Translations under genes and position numbers: made by a program
Assembly (NCBI RefSeq): GCF_024462815.1
Contig: NZ_JANGCG010000011.1
Location: 37,784 to 101,783, forward strand
Origin: Gemmiger formicilis
GTDB taxonomy: Bacteria > Bacillota > Clostridia > Oscillospirales > Ruminococcaceae
Length of the DNA: 64,000 nucleotides
Direction of reading: 5' to 3'
In this document: positions 51,862 to 59,470 of the stretch, one piece after another
How the letters are laid out: each line of letters begins with the position of its first letter
Numbering within the stretch: position 1 is the first letter of the stretch
Notes under the pieces: generated by a model
What the model was told of the DNA's origin: nothing
What the model saw: only the letters and a program-made list of their open reading frames with translations
Database searches by the model: none

Positions 51862-52656
51862 TTAGATTTCCTGGCGCCGGTAAACCAACGCAATCAGCGC
51901 AAGAAATACAACGGCTTCCCCAACAATCACACCGAACACCTGAACACCATTCAGAAAATACGGACTGATCCGTTCCAACAAGTCTGCCAATTCCGCACTG
52001 GTCTGGCTTTGGTCATAAAATTGGAAGGTCCAGCGGAAAGCCAGCGGTCCCGGAAACAGGGTTCCGATATTCAAACCAAAAGGCTGTGTGAGGAACGCAT
52101 CGCTCATCGAAAGGATATAATTTGCAGTCGTATAGAAAAAGGTAATCACGACCGACACGATATAGTTTTTATTAAGAAGAACAACGAGCAGGATACATGG
52201 AAGTGCGCCTACCCACATAATCAGCCCTTCTTCTATCCCAACGCCAAACAAGGTCCAAAACCCAACCGGCTCCCAGCCCTGAAACAGCAAAACCGCAAGA
52301 TTTACCAATCCTCCAACTGCCATAAAGCCAACGGCAAACAATAGCAAAACCAGCATCTTGGACAGCACCAACTTGGTTCTGTTTATCGGTATGGTAACAA
52401 GGTTTTTTAGTGTGTCATTGTCCAGCTCCTCAAACAGCAGATTGGAAGCCAGTATCACAAGGAGCGGCATCAAAAGCAAATAAGCACTGAGCTGGAACAG
52501 GCTGGACATCACTCCATTTACAGCATCCACATCAGTGTTTACATCTGCCAGAAAGAAAGCATAAGCCAATGGCATGAAAACAGAAAGCAGCAGAGAAATA
52601 AATACCAAGGGCTTCCGTTTTAATTTCAAAAATTCGCATTTGATTAGTTTAAGCAA
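51862..52656 (-). CDS. ABC transporter permease 1 (LanE/BcrB-like)
   Basis: A 264-aa protein with six membrane segments and the EELDNDTLKNLVTIPINRTK loop that parallels the one in permease 2. Its start overlaps the ATPase stop by 8 bp. The pair of different permeases with one ATPase is the LanFEG layout. Confidence 0.84.
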   Translation of the reverse strand: MLKLIKCEFLKLKRKPLVFISLLLSVFMPLAYAFFLADVNTDVDAVNGVMSSLFQLSAYLLLMPLLVILASNLLFEELDNDTLKNLVTIPINRTKLVLSKMLVLLLFAVGFMAVGGLVNLAVLLFQGWEPVGFWTLFGVGIEEGLIMWVGALPCILLVVLLNKNYIVSVVITFFYTTANYILSMSDAFLTQPFGLNIGTLFPGPLAFRWTFQFYDQSQTSAELADLLERISPYFLNGVQVFGVIVGEAVVFLALIALVYRRQEI

Positions 52657-53575
52657 TTCCTTCGCCCCCTGTCACACGCTTGAAGTAATCTTCAAGACTT
52701 TCTTCACAAGTATGCGCCTCCGATACCTCCAATCCGTTTTCTACAAAGGCAGTTACAATTTTCCCCACAGGCAGATCAAGGTTGTGCAGGCGCAGATTGT
52801 GGTCGTCCTGTATGGAAAAATGGTTTTCATGGAAATTGCGTTCCAAAATTCTTGCCGCCTGTGCAGTATCAGAGAGTGTAAACCGGATATGCTTACTGCT
52901 TTTTTGCTCCAGTTCAGCAAGGCTTTCTTCTTCCAGCAATGCGCCGTGGTCGATAATTCCAATATCGTCAGCCAGCAAGGAAATCTCCGAAAGAATGTGA
53001 CTGGAAATCAAAATGGTTTTTCCTCTTGCGTCGCAAAGCTCCCGAATAAAGGAGCGTACTTCTGCAATACCGATAGGATCGAGACCGTTGATCGGCTCAT
53101 CCAAAATTAAAAGTTCTGGATCGTGCATAACGGCAAGGGCGATGGCAAGCCGCTGCTTCATACCAAGAGAATACTGTGAAAAGAGCTTTTTATCTTTGTA
53201 AGGCAGTCCTACCAGATCCAGAGCATCTTTGATGGCATGATTGTTTGGTACGCCCCGCAGGGTAGCAAAGATACGCAGGTTCTCTGTGCCGGTCAGATTG
53301 GGATAAAAGCCGGGAGACTCAATCAAGCTACCAATACGGGGCAGCAATTTCTTTTCATTCCCCTGCAAGGGTTTCCCCCAGATTTTGACCTCCCCGGAAG
53401 TCGGCTTCGTTAAGCCCAACAGCATTTTCATGGTAGTGGTTTTTCCGGCTCCGTTTCTGCCCAGCAGACCATAAATTCTCCCACGCTTCACATGGATATT
53501 TAAGTCAGCCACACTCTTTTGTGAGCCATATTGCTTCGTCAGATTTTTTGTTTCAATGATGTAATTTGTATCCAT
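52649..53575 (-). CDS. ABC transporter ATPase (LanF/BcrA-like)
   Basis: A 308-aa protein. Walker A LLGRNGAGKTTTMKMLLG, signature YSLGMKQRLAIALAV, Walker B PELLILDEPINGLDP and the H-loop ISSHILSE are all present. Close in type to the ATPases of lantibiotic or bacitracin exporters. It is the first gene of the operon, with four 11-bp repeats in front. Confidence 0.9.
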   Translation of the reverse strand: MDTNYIIETKNLTKQYGSQKSVADLNIHVKRGRIYGLLGRNGAGKTTTMKMLLGLTKPTSGEVKIWGKPLQGNEKKLLPRIGSLIESPGFYPNLTGTENLRIFATLRGVPNNHAIKDALDLVGLPYKDKKLFSQYSLGMKQRLAIALAVMHDPELLILDEPINGLDPIGIAEVRSFIRELCDARGKTILISSHILSEISLLADDIGIIDHGALLEEESLAELEQKSSKHIRFTLSDTAQAARILERNFHENHFSIQDDHNLRLHNLDLPVGKIVTAFVENGLEVSEAHTCEESLEDYFKRVTGGEGIA

Positions 53576-53600
53576 ATTCAAAACCTCCTGTTCTGTAAGG

Positions 53601-53654
53601 TATTCTATCACGCCAACCTTGCATTAACCTTGCCGCAACCTTGCATTAACCTTG
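53601..53654 (-). promoter_or_regulatory. ABC operon promoter with four 11-bp direct repeats
   Basis: AACCTTGC occurs at 53614, 53625, 53636 and 53647, an exact 11-bp spacing (one helical turn). On the minus strand these are four GCAAGGTT boxes just upstream of TAGAAT (53606-53601). A response regulator binding side by side is the obvious reading, and one is encoded at 54634. Confidence 0.85.
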
Positions 53655-53673
53655 CAATTTGAAATCCGGCAAA

Positions 53674-53706
53674 AATGACAAAGGTTCCCGCCATAAAGAC
53701 GGGAAC
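53674..53706 (-). terminator. Terminator after the kinase gene
   Basis: GGTTCCCGTC and GGCGGGAACC form a stem, then TTTGTCATTTTTG on the minus strand. It separates the regulator operon from the ABC operon. Confidence 0.78.
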
Positions 53707-53710
53707 CCGC

Positions 53711-54628
53711 TTAAATCTCCAAAGGAAAAAGCAACATAAATTCAGTTCCTTCTCCCGGAAAGCTTTCAACTGTTATGCTTCCACCCATCTTTTCTACAAG
53801 CTGATGGACAATAGAAAGACCAAGTCCGCTTCCTTTTTCGGAGCGTCCTTTATCACACTTATAAAGCCGTTCAAATATGTGTTTCAAATCGTCTTTCTCA
53901 ATTCCTACTCCATTATCCGCCAGCAGCAGCTCCATGTTATTTTCCTTCTTTGACAGGACAATTTTGATTTTGTCTGCATGGCTGTGAGCGATTACATTTT
54001 GAATGAGATTGTTGACGATCCTCATATAGCTGTCCATATCCAATCTTACCCGGACAGGCTGTTCGGGAATATCAATGTCATAATCAACCTGTTTATCCTC
54101 AAAAATCGGTATCCAGTCAATCAGGATATTTCTTGTCAGCTCTGCGGCCTCAACGCTCTGGATTTCCAAAGCAAACTCATTGGAATTTAACTTGAACCAG
54201 TCAAAGAGCACATCAATATATTCTTTCAGATCATGGGCTTTCCGTCGGGCGGTTTCAATATAATCATCCCGGTCTTTTCCTGTGACCAGTCCTTTGTGTG
54301 CAGCGTCAAGATACCCAATCAGAGTGGTAAGGGGTGTCCGAACATCATGGGAAAGGCTCGTCATAAGCTGGCGGTTGGTTTCTTCTGTCTGCCGTACAGT
54401 TGAAAGTCTGCTTTCATAGGACACAACAATCTCATTGATTTCATAGGCAAGAGGTGCTGTCAATTCATTTGTTGCAGACAGAATACGCCGGTTGCCATTT
54501 CCGTTTTTCACATCAACCAGCACATCGGTCATTTCTGCGATTTGTTTTTTTACGCGCCGAACGAGAACGATGGAAGTCAGCACAGCCACAACAGCAATCA
54601 CAATGGACAAGAAAACGATGATTTCCAT
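53711..54628 (-). CDS. Sensor histidine kinase
   Basis: A 305-aa protein with one N-terminal membrane segment (IVFLSIVIAVVAVLTSIVLV), the H-box SLSHDVRTPLTTLIGYLD, N-box NNLIQNVIAHS, G1 LLADNGVGIEK and G2 KGSGLGLSIVHQL. It has almost no extracellular domain, as in intramembrane-sensing kinases linked to peptide transporters. The gap to the regulator is 5 bp. Confidence 0.9.
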   Translation of the reverse strand: MEIIVFLSIVIAVVAVLTSIVLVRRVKKQIAEMTDVLVDVKNGNGNRRILSATNELTAPLAYEINEIVVSYESRLSTVRQTEETNRQLMTSLSHDVRTPLTTLIGYLDAAHKGLVTGKDRDDYIETARRKAHDLKEYIDVLFDWFKLNSNEFALEIQSVEAAELTRNILIDWIPIFEDKQVDYDIDIPEQPVRVRLDMDSYMRIVNNLIQNVIAHSHADKIKIVLSKKENNMELLLADNGVGIEKDDLKHIFERLYKCDKGRSEKGSGLGLSIVHQLVEKMGGSITVESFPGEGTEFMLLFPLEI

Positions 54629-54633
54629 ATTGG

Positions 54634-55326
54634 CTATACCTCCTTATTAAAGCGGTAGCCAATCCCTTTGACCGTTTGGATATACTTTGGGCTTGAAGGA
54701 TTGACTTCTAATTTTTTACGAAGCCGGCTGATAATCGCCATAATGTTACTGTCATCATAGAAATATTCTTCGCCCCAAACTTCCTCATAAATCTGCTGTT
54801 TTGTCAAAATTTTTCCTTGATGCTTTGCGCAGTACAGGAGCAGATCAAATTCCTTTGGTGGAAGTTCAAAAGTGCCATTTTCCGTCGTAACAGAACGATT
54901 TTCAAGGTCAATTTGCAATCCATCAAAATCCAGTTTTTGCACAGCTCCGGCTTGATGATTAAAGCGGGTGTAGCGGCGAATGAGGGACGCAATACGGGCA
55001 ATCAGTTCGTCCATATCAAACGGTTTTGTCAGATAATCGTCCGCCCCGGCCCGTAAGCCCCGCACTTTAGAAATGCTGTCATTTTTGGATGTAAACATCA
55101 AAATCGGCAGGCTGTTCTCTTTGCGGATTTCTTCCAGCGTTTCAAAGCCATCCATACCGGGCATCATCACATCCAGCACCACAAGCTGATACTCCTGCTC
55201 TTTTAATTTCTGCAAGCCCTCTTTTCCGGTATTACAAAAATCGGCTTCTATATGTTCCGATTGTACGCTGCGTTTAATCAAAGCGCACAGTTCTCTGTCA
55301 TCATCTATAATCAAAATTTTATTCAT
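54634..55326 (-). CDS. OmpR-family response regulator
   Basis: A 230-aa protein. The receiver domain has IIDDDREL, the phosphorylation Asp in LVVLDVMMPGMDG and Lys in YLTKPFD. The C-terminal winged helix (IMAIISRLRKKLEVNPSSPK then YIQTVKGIGYRF) is of the OmpR type. It likely binds the four GCAAGGTT boxes at 53614-53654. It overlaps the small HTH gene by 8 bp. Confidence 0.92.
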   Translation of the reverse strand: MNKILIIDDDRELCALIKRSVQSEHIEADFCNTGKEGLQKLKEQEYQLVVLDVMMPGMDGFETLEEIRKENSLPILMFTSKNDSISKVRGLRAGADDYLTKPFDMDELIARIASLIRRYTRFNHQAGAVQKLDFDGLQIDLENRSVTTENGTFELPPKEFDLLLYCAKHQGKILTKQQIYEEVWGEEYFYDDSNIMAIISRLRKKLEVNPSSPKYIQTVKGIGYRFNKEV

Positions 55327-55507
55327 GGCGTAGTTCCTTTCCTTGTTTTGTCCGGCCATCAAGCGGCTTCTCCGCAGTTTTAGGGAGCAGCCAAACACCG
55401 GCCATTTTCACAGCGCCGGGGATACGCCCACCGGCACAATAATAATTTACCCTACGAGGTGTCACGCCCCATTTCTCGGCGGCCTCTTTCAATGTCATAT
55501 AGTCCAT
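55319..55507 (-). CDS. Small MerR/excisionase-like HTH protein
   Basis: A 62-aa protein, MDYMTLKEAAEKWGVTPRRV then NYYCAGGRIPGAVKMAGVWL. This is the winged-helix fold used by excisionases and MerR-type DNA-binding domains. It leads the regulator/kinase operon. It could be a regulator of that operon or a recombination directionality factor for E2. Confidence 0.72.
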   Translation of the reverse strand: MDYMTLKEAAEKWGVTPRRVNYYCAGGRIPGAVKMAGVWLLPKTAEKPLDGRTKQGKELRHE

Positions 55508-55604
55508 TTCGCACCTCCACAGAGTACATTATAGTTCTCTTTCTCGAACAATGCAAGAAACGGAATGTGAATTATAAACTTCAACCAACCTGCATATAGC
55601 AACA

Positions 55605-55633
55605 TTCCACAGGCAAAGTATGAATTATACAAT
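55605..55633 (+). promoter_or_regulatory. Promoter of the E2 XRE gene
   Basis: TTCCAC and TACAAT with a 17-bp spacer, 19 bp before the ATG. The -35 is the same as in front of the XRE gene of element A. Confidence 0.65.
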
Positions 55634-55651
55634 GTAACTGGGTGATGTTAT

Positions 55652-56020
55652 ATGGCGAAAGTTGAAGATTGTCCCGGTTTTGAAACCTTCGGCGCAGATG
55701 TCAAAGCCGCACGAGAGGCAAAGCGTCTGGCACGAAAAACATTGGCAGAAATGGTTGGGATTGAATGGCGGTATCTTGCCAACATTGAGAATCAAGGTGC
55801 GATTCCGAGCCTGCCTGTGATGATCCAGTTGATTAAGGTCTGCGGACTTCCCGTGGAACGGTATTTTAACCCGGAGATCATGCGGGAAGAAAGCGAACAG
55901 CGGCAACGAGTCAGCCACAAGCTGAAGCTTTGCCCTGAAGAATACCTGCCGATTATCGAAGGTGCCATAGACGGGGCGCTCAAAATGGAACAGACTGCGA
56001 AGCAGAAGGAGGACGCATAA
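55652..56020 (+). CDS. XRE-family regulator of E2
   Basis: A 122-aa protein with the HTH FGADVKAAREAKRLARKTLA then EMVGIEWRYLANIENQGAIP, and a helical C-terminus. It stands alone on the plus strand, divergent from the regulator operon, near the recombinase end of E2. A likely controller of element genes. Confidence 0.83.
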   Translation: MAKVEDCPGFETFGADVKAAREAKRLARKTLAEMVGIEWRYLANIENQGAIPSLPVMIQLIKVCGLPVERYFNPEIMREESEQRQRVSHKLKLCPEEYLPIIEGAIDGALKMEQTAKQKEDA

Positions 56021-56047
56021 TCGCGGCCTCCTTCTGGCGTTTCTATA

Positions 56048-56347
56048 TCAAGTTTCCCGGCACTTTTCCCAAAGTTCCCGGCACCTCTGCTGGATTTCTC
56101 CGGTTTCTGTCACAGTCAGATCGCGGTCATTTCCGGTAATCTTATCTTCCAGAAAGTTGGCGTATGTATCCAGCAAGGCGTTTCGCAAATCCTCCGGAGT
56201 TTTCTGTATTTCGGCGCTGTACCAGTCATTCCGGTGAGGTTCCCATGCCATCAATGTATAACCGTGGCTGGTCTGCACCACCTCATACAGAGGATCATCA
56301 TCCAGATATGCCTGAAACACTTCCAGAACCTTTTCAAAGGTCAGCAT
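56048..56347 (-). CDS. Conserved 99-aa protein, unknown function
   Basis: Soluble acidic protein, MLTFEKVLEVFQAYLDDDPL then YEVVQTSHGYTLMAWE and a helical C-terminus. I recall it as a small family near TnpV in clostridial elements, without known role. GGGAGGTG precedes the ATG at 56347. It is convergent with the XRE gene (27-bp gap). Confidence 0.65.
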   Translation of the reverse strand: MLTFEKVLEVFQAYLDDDPLYEVVQTSHGYTLMAWEPHRNDWYSAEIQKTPEDLRNALLDTYANFLEDKITGNDRDLTVTETGEIQQRCRELWEKCRET

Positions 56348-56363
56348 TTCCCACACCTCCCAT

Positions 56364-56717
56364 TCAACTGCAAATCAGTTCCCTGATTAAAATTTCCTCA
56401 ATCTGTGCCGTTAATGTGTTCATCAGTCCTACCCAGCGCATAGGATCACAGGCTTTCAGTTCCTCAGTGACGCCCGCAGCCTCCATCATGTGAGGCAACA
56501 TGGTGTCCACGCGCTCCTGCGCTGTCCAATCAATCTCTAACAGGTGCGGATACAGTTTCTCGCTCATCAGCAGTTGGTTGTAGAGAATAGGACGGTGTTC
56601 CTTCAGGTAGGACTTTCGCATCCTGCCGTACTTGCCGATAGAAGTTTCCGGCTGTTCAGAAAGTTTTAGGTTGGGTATATCATAATCTCCACAACGAATG
56701 TAAGTCAACTTACTCAT
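56364..56717 (-). CDS. TnpV-like transposon protein of E2
   Basis: A 117-aa helical protein with YIRCGDYDIPNLKLSEQPET then SIGKYGRMRKSYLKEHRPIL, related to 30071-30448 in A. It lies 27 bp after the recombinase and is probably co-transcribed with it. ATG 56717 is favoured over 56723 for its distance from GGAG. Confidence 0.75.
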   Translation of the reverse strand: MSKLTYIRCGDYDIPNLKLSEQPETSIGKYGRMRKSYLKEHRPILYNQLLMSEKLYPHLLEIDWTAQERVDTMLPHMMEAAGVTEELKACDPMRWVGLMNTLTAQIEEILIRELICS

Positions 56718-56743
56718 ATTCATGCTCCTTTGCTCCGTGATGA

Positions 56744-58624
56744 TTAGACTGCTGCGCTGGCTGCTATGCTGCCTTTGCGCGGTTCTTCTTTTGGTAGCTG
56801 CCCGATAGTAGAAAAAACACCTTTTTTCATATCCTCAGCCCGGATCAGGGCTTTCTTAGCGTCCATTTCCGCTTTTTTCTTCGCCTTGATTTTGTCCTCA
56901 TACCGTTTCTGTGCGCCGCTGGCTTTCCGCTTCAAATAGTTCTGATGGAGCCTGTCCTTGCGTTCTTCTCTTTTCCGCAATTCTTCCTGTTCCTCTGGGG
57001 TTAAAGGAACCGGCTGTAAGGATGGTGGAATATAGCGTCCTAAAAAATTAAAGTAGATTTCAATTTCCTGCGTGGTATCCTGACTGCCTTTTCGGGAGCG
57101 TTCATGGACAAGGATTTTCTCTACAAACTCGTTGAGCATGGTATTTGTCAGCGTGTCAAAATTCTCGTACTTATCAATCAGGGCTATAAATTTCTCTGCT
57201 GATTTCTGGCTCTGCTCATAGCCGGTAACAGCCTTTTCCAACTCCGCAATTTCAATCTCAAGTGCGTCCTGCTCTTTGGCATACTGTGCATCAAGCGCCT
57301 TATATCGTGTATCCGGCAGCTTGCCGAGGGCGTTATCCTCATAGATTTTGCAAATCAGTTTTTCCAGTTCTCCGGCTCTCTTTTGGGCAGTAGCCAGATG
57401 CCTGCGCTTTTTCGATATATCGGCACTCTGTTGAGCAACCTGCGTCTCCTGAACAGTGTGAATAAATTCCGTCCGGTCATTTCTCGAATATTCAGCGATA
57501 GCCCGGAGTGTGTCGGAAACCAATGTCAGAACAGCACTCTCATTGATACGGTGTTGTGTAAGGCATAGTGTCCCACACGGAACTTTGGTATAATTGGAAC
57601 AGGTATATTGAGAAATCCGCTTGCCATTGTTGGTGCGGTGGACATACATCTTGCCGCCACAATCGGCACAATAGAGTAAGCCTGTGAGGGGAGCTGCTTC
57701 GCCCCAGCCGTTTGGATAACGCCGTACATTGCTGCGGATTTTCTGCACCAGATCAAAGGTCTGCTGGTCGATAATGGCTTCATGGGTATTCTCAAAGATC
57801 GTCCACTCGTCCTCAGAAACATAGTGGCTTTTCTTGTCCTTAAAGTGCTTGCGGGTCTTGAAATTGATGGTGTGCCCCAAATACTCTCGTTTTTTCAAAA
57901 TGTTCACGATGGTAGATGATCCCCATCCATAGGGGTCTTTGACCGGCTTTGAACGGTTCACACCCTCGTTGAAGCGGGCAAGGTGTACGACGGGAATTTC
58001 AATCCGATCTGCGGATAATTTGCAGGCAATCTGATAAGGCCCATATCCCTCCAGCGTGAGGGAGAAGATACGGCGTACCACTTCGGCGGCTTCCTCATCT
58101 ACCAGCCAATGCTCCCGTTTTTCGTCCCATAAGTAGCCGTAAATCACAGTGCCGGTCAGGTGCTTGCCGCTCATACCTTTTGCCTTAAACACAGAACGGA
58201 TTTTCCTGCTGGTATCACGGGCGTAAAATTCATTCATGATGTTGCGGAATGGGGTAAAATCGTCATCGCCTTTCAGACTGTCCACACCGTCGTTGATGGC
58301 GATCAGACGAACACCGCGTTGCCGCAAAACCTCCATGACCTGACCGACCTTCAGATAGTCGCGCCCCAACCGGCTCATGTCCTTGATGACGATTGCCTCT
58401 ACACGCCCTGCCTCCACTTCCTCCATCATCGCCAAAAATCCGGGGCGGTCAAAACGGGTGCCTGAGATACCATCATCTGTAAAGTGCGTAGGGTTTGGCA
58501 GCCCATTCCGGCGGGCAAAATCCTCTAACATCTGTTTTTGGTTGGATATGGAATTGCTCTCGCCCTGTAACTCGTCGTCCCGGCTCAGGCGCTCGTACAG
58601 TGGGGTAATTTTTTCATTTCTCAT
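56744..58624 (-). CDS. Large serine recombinase (TnpX-like) of E2
   Basis: A 626-aa protein. The catalytic serine is in YERLSRDDE (Ser14), then VIKDMSRLGRDYLKVGQVME, a recombinase domain, a zinc ribbon (CADCGGKMYVH), a coiled coil and a basic tail. The gene starts about 90 bp inside the right end and reads inward, downstream of the virD4 mid part in the same direction. AGGAGG lies before the ATG. The similarity to the E1 enzyme fits the matching element ends, though the overlap dinucleotide differs (GG and GA). Confidence 0.94.
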   Translation of the reverse strand: MRNEKITPLYERLSRDDELQGESNSISNQKQMLEDFARRNGLPNPTHFTDDGISGTRFDRPGFLAMMEEVEAGRVEAIVIKDMSRLGRDYLKVGQVMEVLRQRGVRLIAINDGVDSLKGDDDFTPFRNIMNEFYARDTSRKIRSVFKAKGMSGKHLTGTVIYGYLWDEKREHWLVDEEAAEVVRRIFSLTLEGYGPYQIACKLSADRIEIPVVHLARFNEGVNRSKPVKDPYGWGSSTIVNILKKREYLGHTINFKTRKHFKDKKSHYVSEDEWTIFENTHEAIIDQQTFDLVQKIRSNVRRYPNGWGEAAPLTGLLYCADCGGKMYVHRTNNGKRISQYTCSNYTKVPCGTLCLTQHRINESAVLTLVSDTLRAIAEYSRNDRTEFIHTVQETQVAQQSADISKKRRHLATAQKRAGELEKLICKIYEDNALGKLPDTRYKALDAQYAKEQDALEIEIAELEKAVTGYEQSQKSAEKFIALIDKYENFDTLTNTMLNEFVEKILVHERSRKGSQDTTQEIEIYFNFLGRYIPPSLQPVPLTPEEQEELRKREERKDRLHQNYLKRKASGAQKRYEDKIKAKKKAEMDAKKALIRAEDMKKGVFSTIGQLPKEEPRKGSIAASAAV

Positions 58625-58646
58625 GGCTGTACCTCCTGAAACAAAA

Positions 58647-58717
58647 ATGCTCTAAGTGATTGCTTCACTAACCATGACAAAATCATGATTAAGAAGTCAC
58701 TTAGAGCATATATCACC
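58647..58717 (-). promoter_or_regulatory. E2 right end: 13-bp inverted repeat and -10 half-promoter
   Basis: ATGCTCTAAGTGA (58647-58659) and TCACTTAGAGCAT (58697-58709) are perfect inverted repeats. A smaller CATGA / TCATG pair lies between them. The outer arm overlaps TATGCT (58710-58705), the -10 of the circle-only promoter, so the repeat could be an operator or attenuator of the recombinase. Confidence 0.72.
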
Positions 58718-59374
58718 CGCCGCCATCTTGAATTTGCGGTACTGCTTTACGGCAAAGTGGTCCGGCTCCCGTTCCTCCAACTGAGAAAAGAGCAGGTCCA
58801 CCGGGCTTTGATAAGTTTCGTCATCCTCTCTGGCTTCACTGGCATTGATAAGGTCCAGAAGTGTGATGAAGTTCTTTTCTTCCTCCGTGGCCTCATACCA
58901 GATGTAGCCGATCAGTGCGGAATAATAGAGGCGTTCTGCTTTGACCCAGAAATCTTCCGAAGATTTTTCGCCTTCGCCCTTCGTGTTCATAATCAGGGCG
59001 TTCACCAGCTTTAAGATATCTTTCTCTGATCGGATATAAGCCAGCGGATTGTATTTCATGGATTTTCGGAAGTTTATCAGGTTGAGGCACTTGATACGGT
59101 ATTTCTTCCGTTCCAGGAAAGCGCCGATCTCCGGCAGCAAGGTTCCTTTCGGATCAGTGCAGACATAGGACGAATGAGCTTGCAGCAGCGACGGCTTACA
59201 GAAGAACCGCGTCTTGCCGCTGCCGGAACCGCCGATCACCAGAATGTTTTTATTTCTGGCATACTTCGGCTGCTTTGGACGGCTCGCCATCGTAATCCGT
59301 TCCGTCTGCGTCATGGGGATGTTCTGGAAAAAGTCCTTGTCCATGTAGGGAGCAATATCTGCCGCCGTACCCCA
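58716..59374 (-). pseudogene. virD4: virD4 coupling protein, middle part, between E2 and E3
   Basis: About 219 residues: WGTAADIAPYMDKDFFQNIP, Walker A VIGGSGSGKTRFF, TDPKGTLLPEIG and on to HFAVKQYRKFKMAAG. It is bounded on both sides by insertions. The left side joins 42210-43022 in frame. The right side begins at the TG of a conserved Trp codon, and the N-terminal membrane part must lie beyond E3. An internal ATG at 59344 could start a 215-aa fragment with no useful function on its own. Confidence 0.9.
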
Positions 59375-59384
59375 TGAAGCGTTT

Positions 59385-59390
59385 TGTCAA
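59385..59390 (-). promoter_or_regulatory. E3 outward -35 half-promoter
   Basis: Minus-strand TTGACA at the same distance from the overlap dinucleotide as in E1 and E2. The matching -10 should be at the unseen right end. Confidence 0.6.
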
Positions 59391-59431
59391 GTGCTTTTTT
59401 GAGTTATTGACGCAAATTATCGTGAAAGTGC

Positions 59432-59470
59432 GAAAGTGCAAAGTGCAAAGGGTCTGCGTTTTGCACTTTC
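59432..59470. repeat. Inverted repeat after the E3 helicase
   Basis: GAAAGTGCAAA and TTTGCACTTTC, the counterpart of 598-636 in E1, again overlapping the helicase stop. A third GAAAGTGC copy precedes it. Confidence 0.65.

Larger units (their letters stand above)
43023..58717 (-). mobile_element. E2: mobilizable element with toxin-antitoxin and ABC-immunity cargo, inserted in virD4
   Basis: The ends match E1: TTGTCAAG at the left and AGCATATATC at the right, each with the overlap CC (GG on the minus strand) at 43021-43022 and 58716-58717. Order on the minus strand: recombinase, TnpV, a 99-aa protein, XRE (plus), small HTH, response regulator, kinase, ABC genes, lipoprotein, three sigma-like genes, DUF3847, oriT, mobA, DinJ/YafQ (plus), VLP, Rep, IstB, TnpW and a 121-aa protein. 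The length is 15.7 kb. It looks complete and mobile, but has no mating channel. Confidence 0.9.

Noticed and set aside
53614..53654. Four 11-bp repeats considered as replication iterons
   Set aside because: They sit directly before the ABC operon -10 box and far from the Rep gene, so an operator is the better reading.
58716..59344. 215-aa frame taken as a complete small ATPase
   Set aside because: It carries Walker A but no Walker B, and joins in frame with 42210-43022; it is a virD4 fragment.
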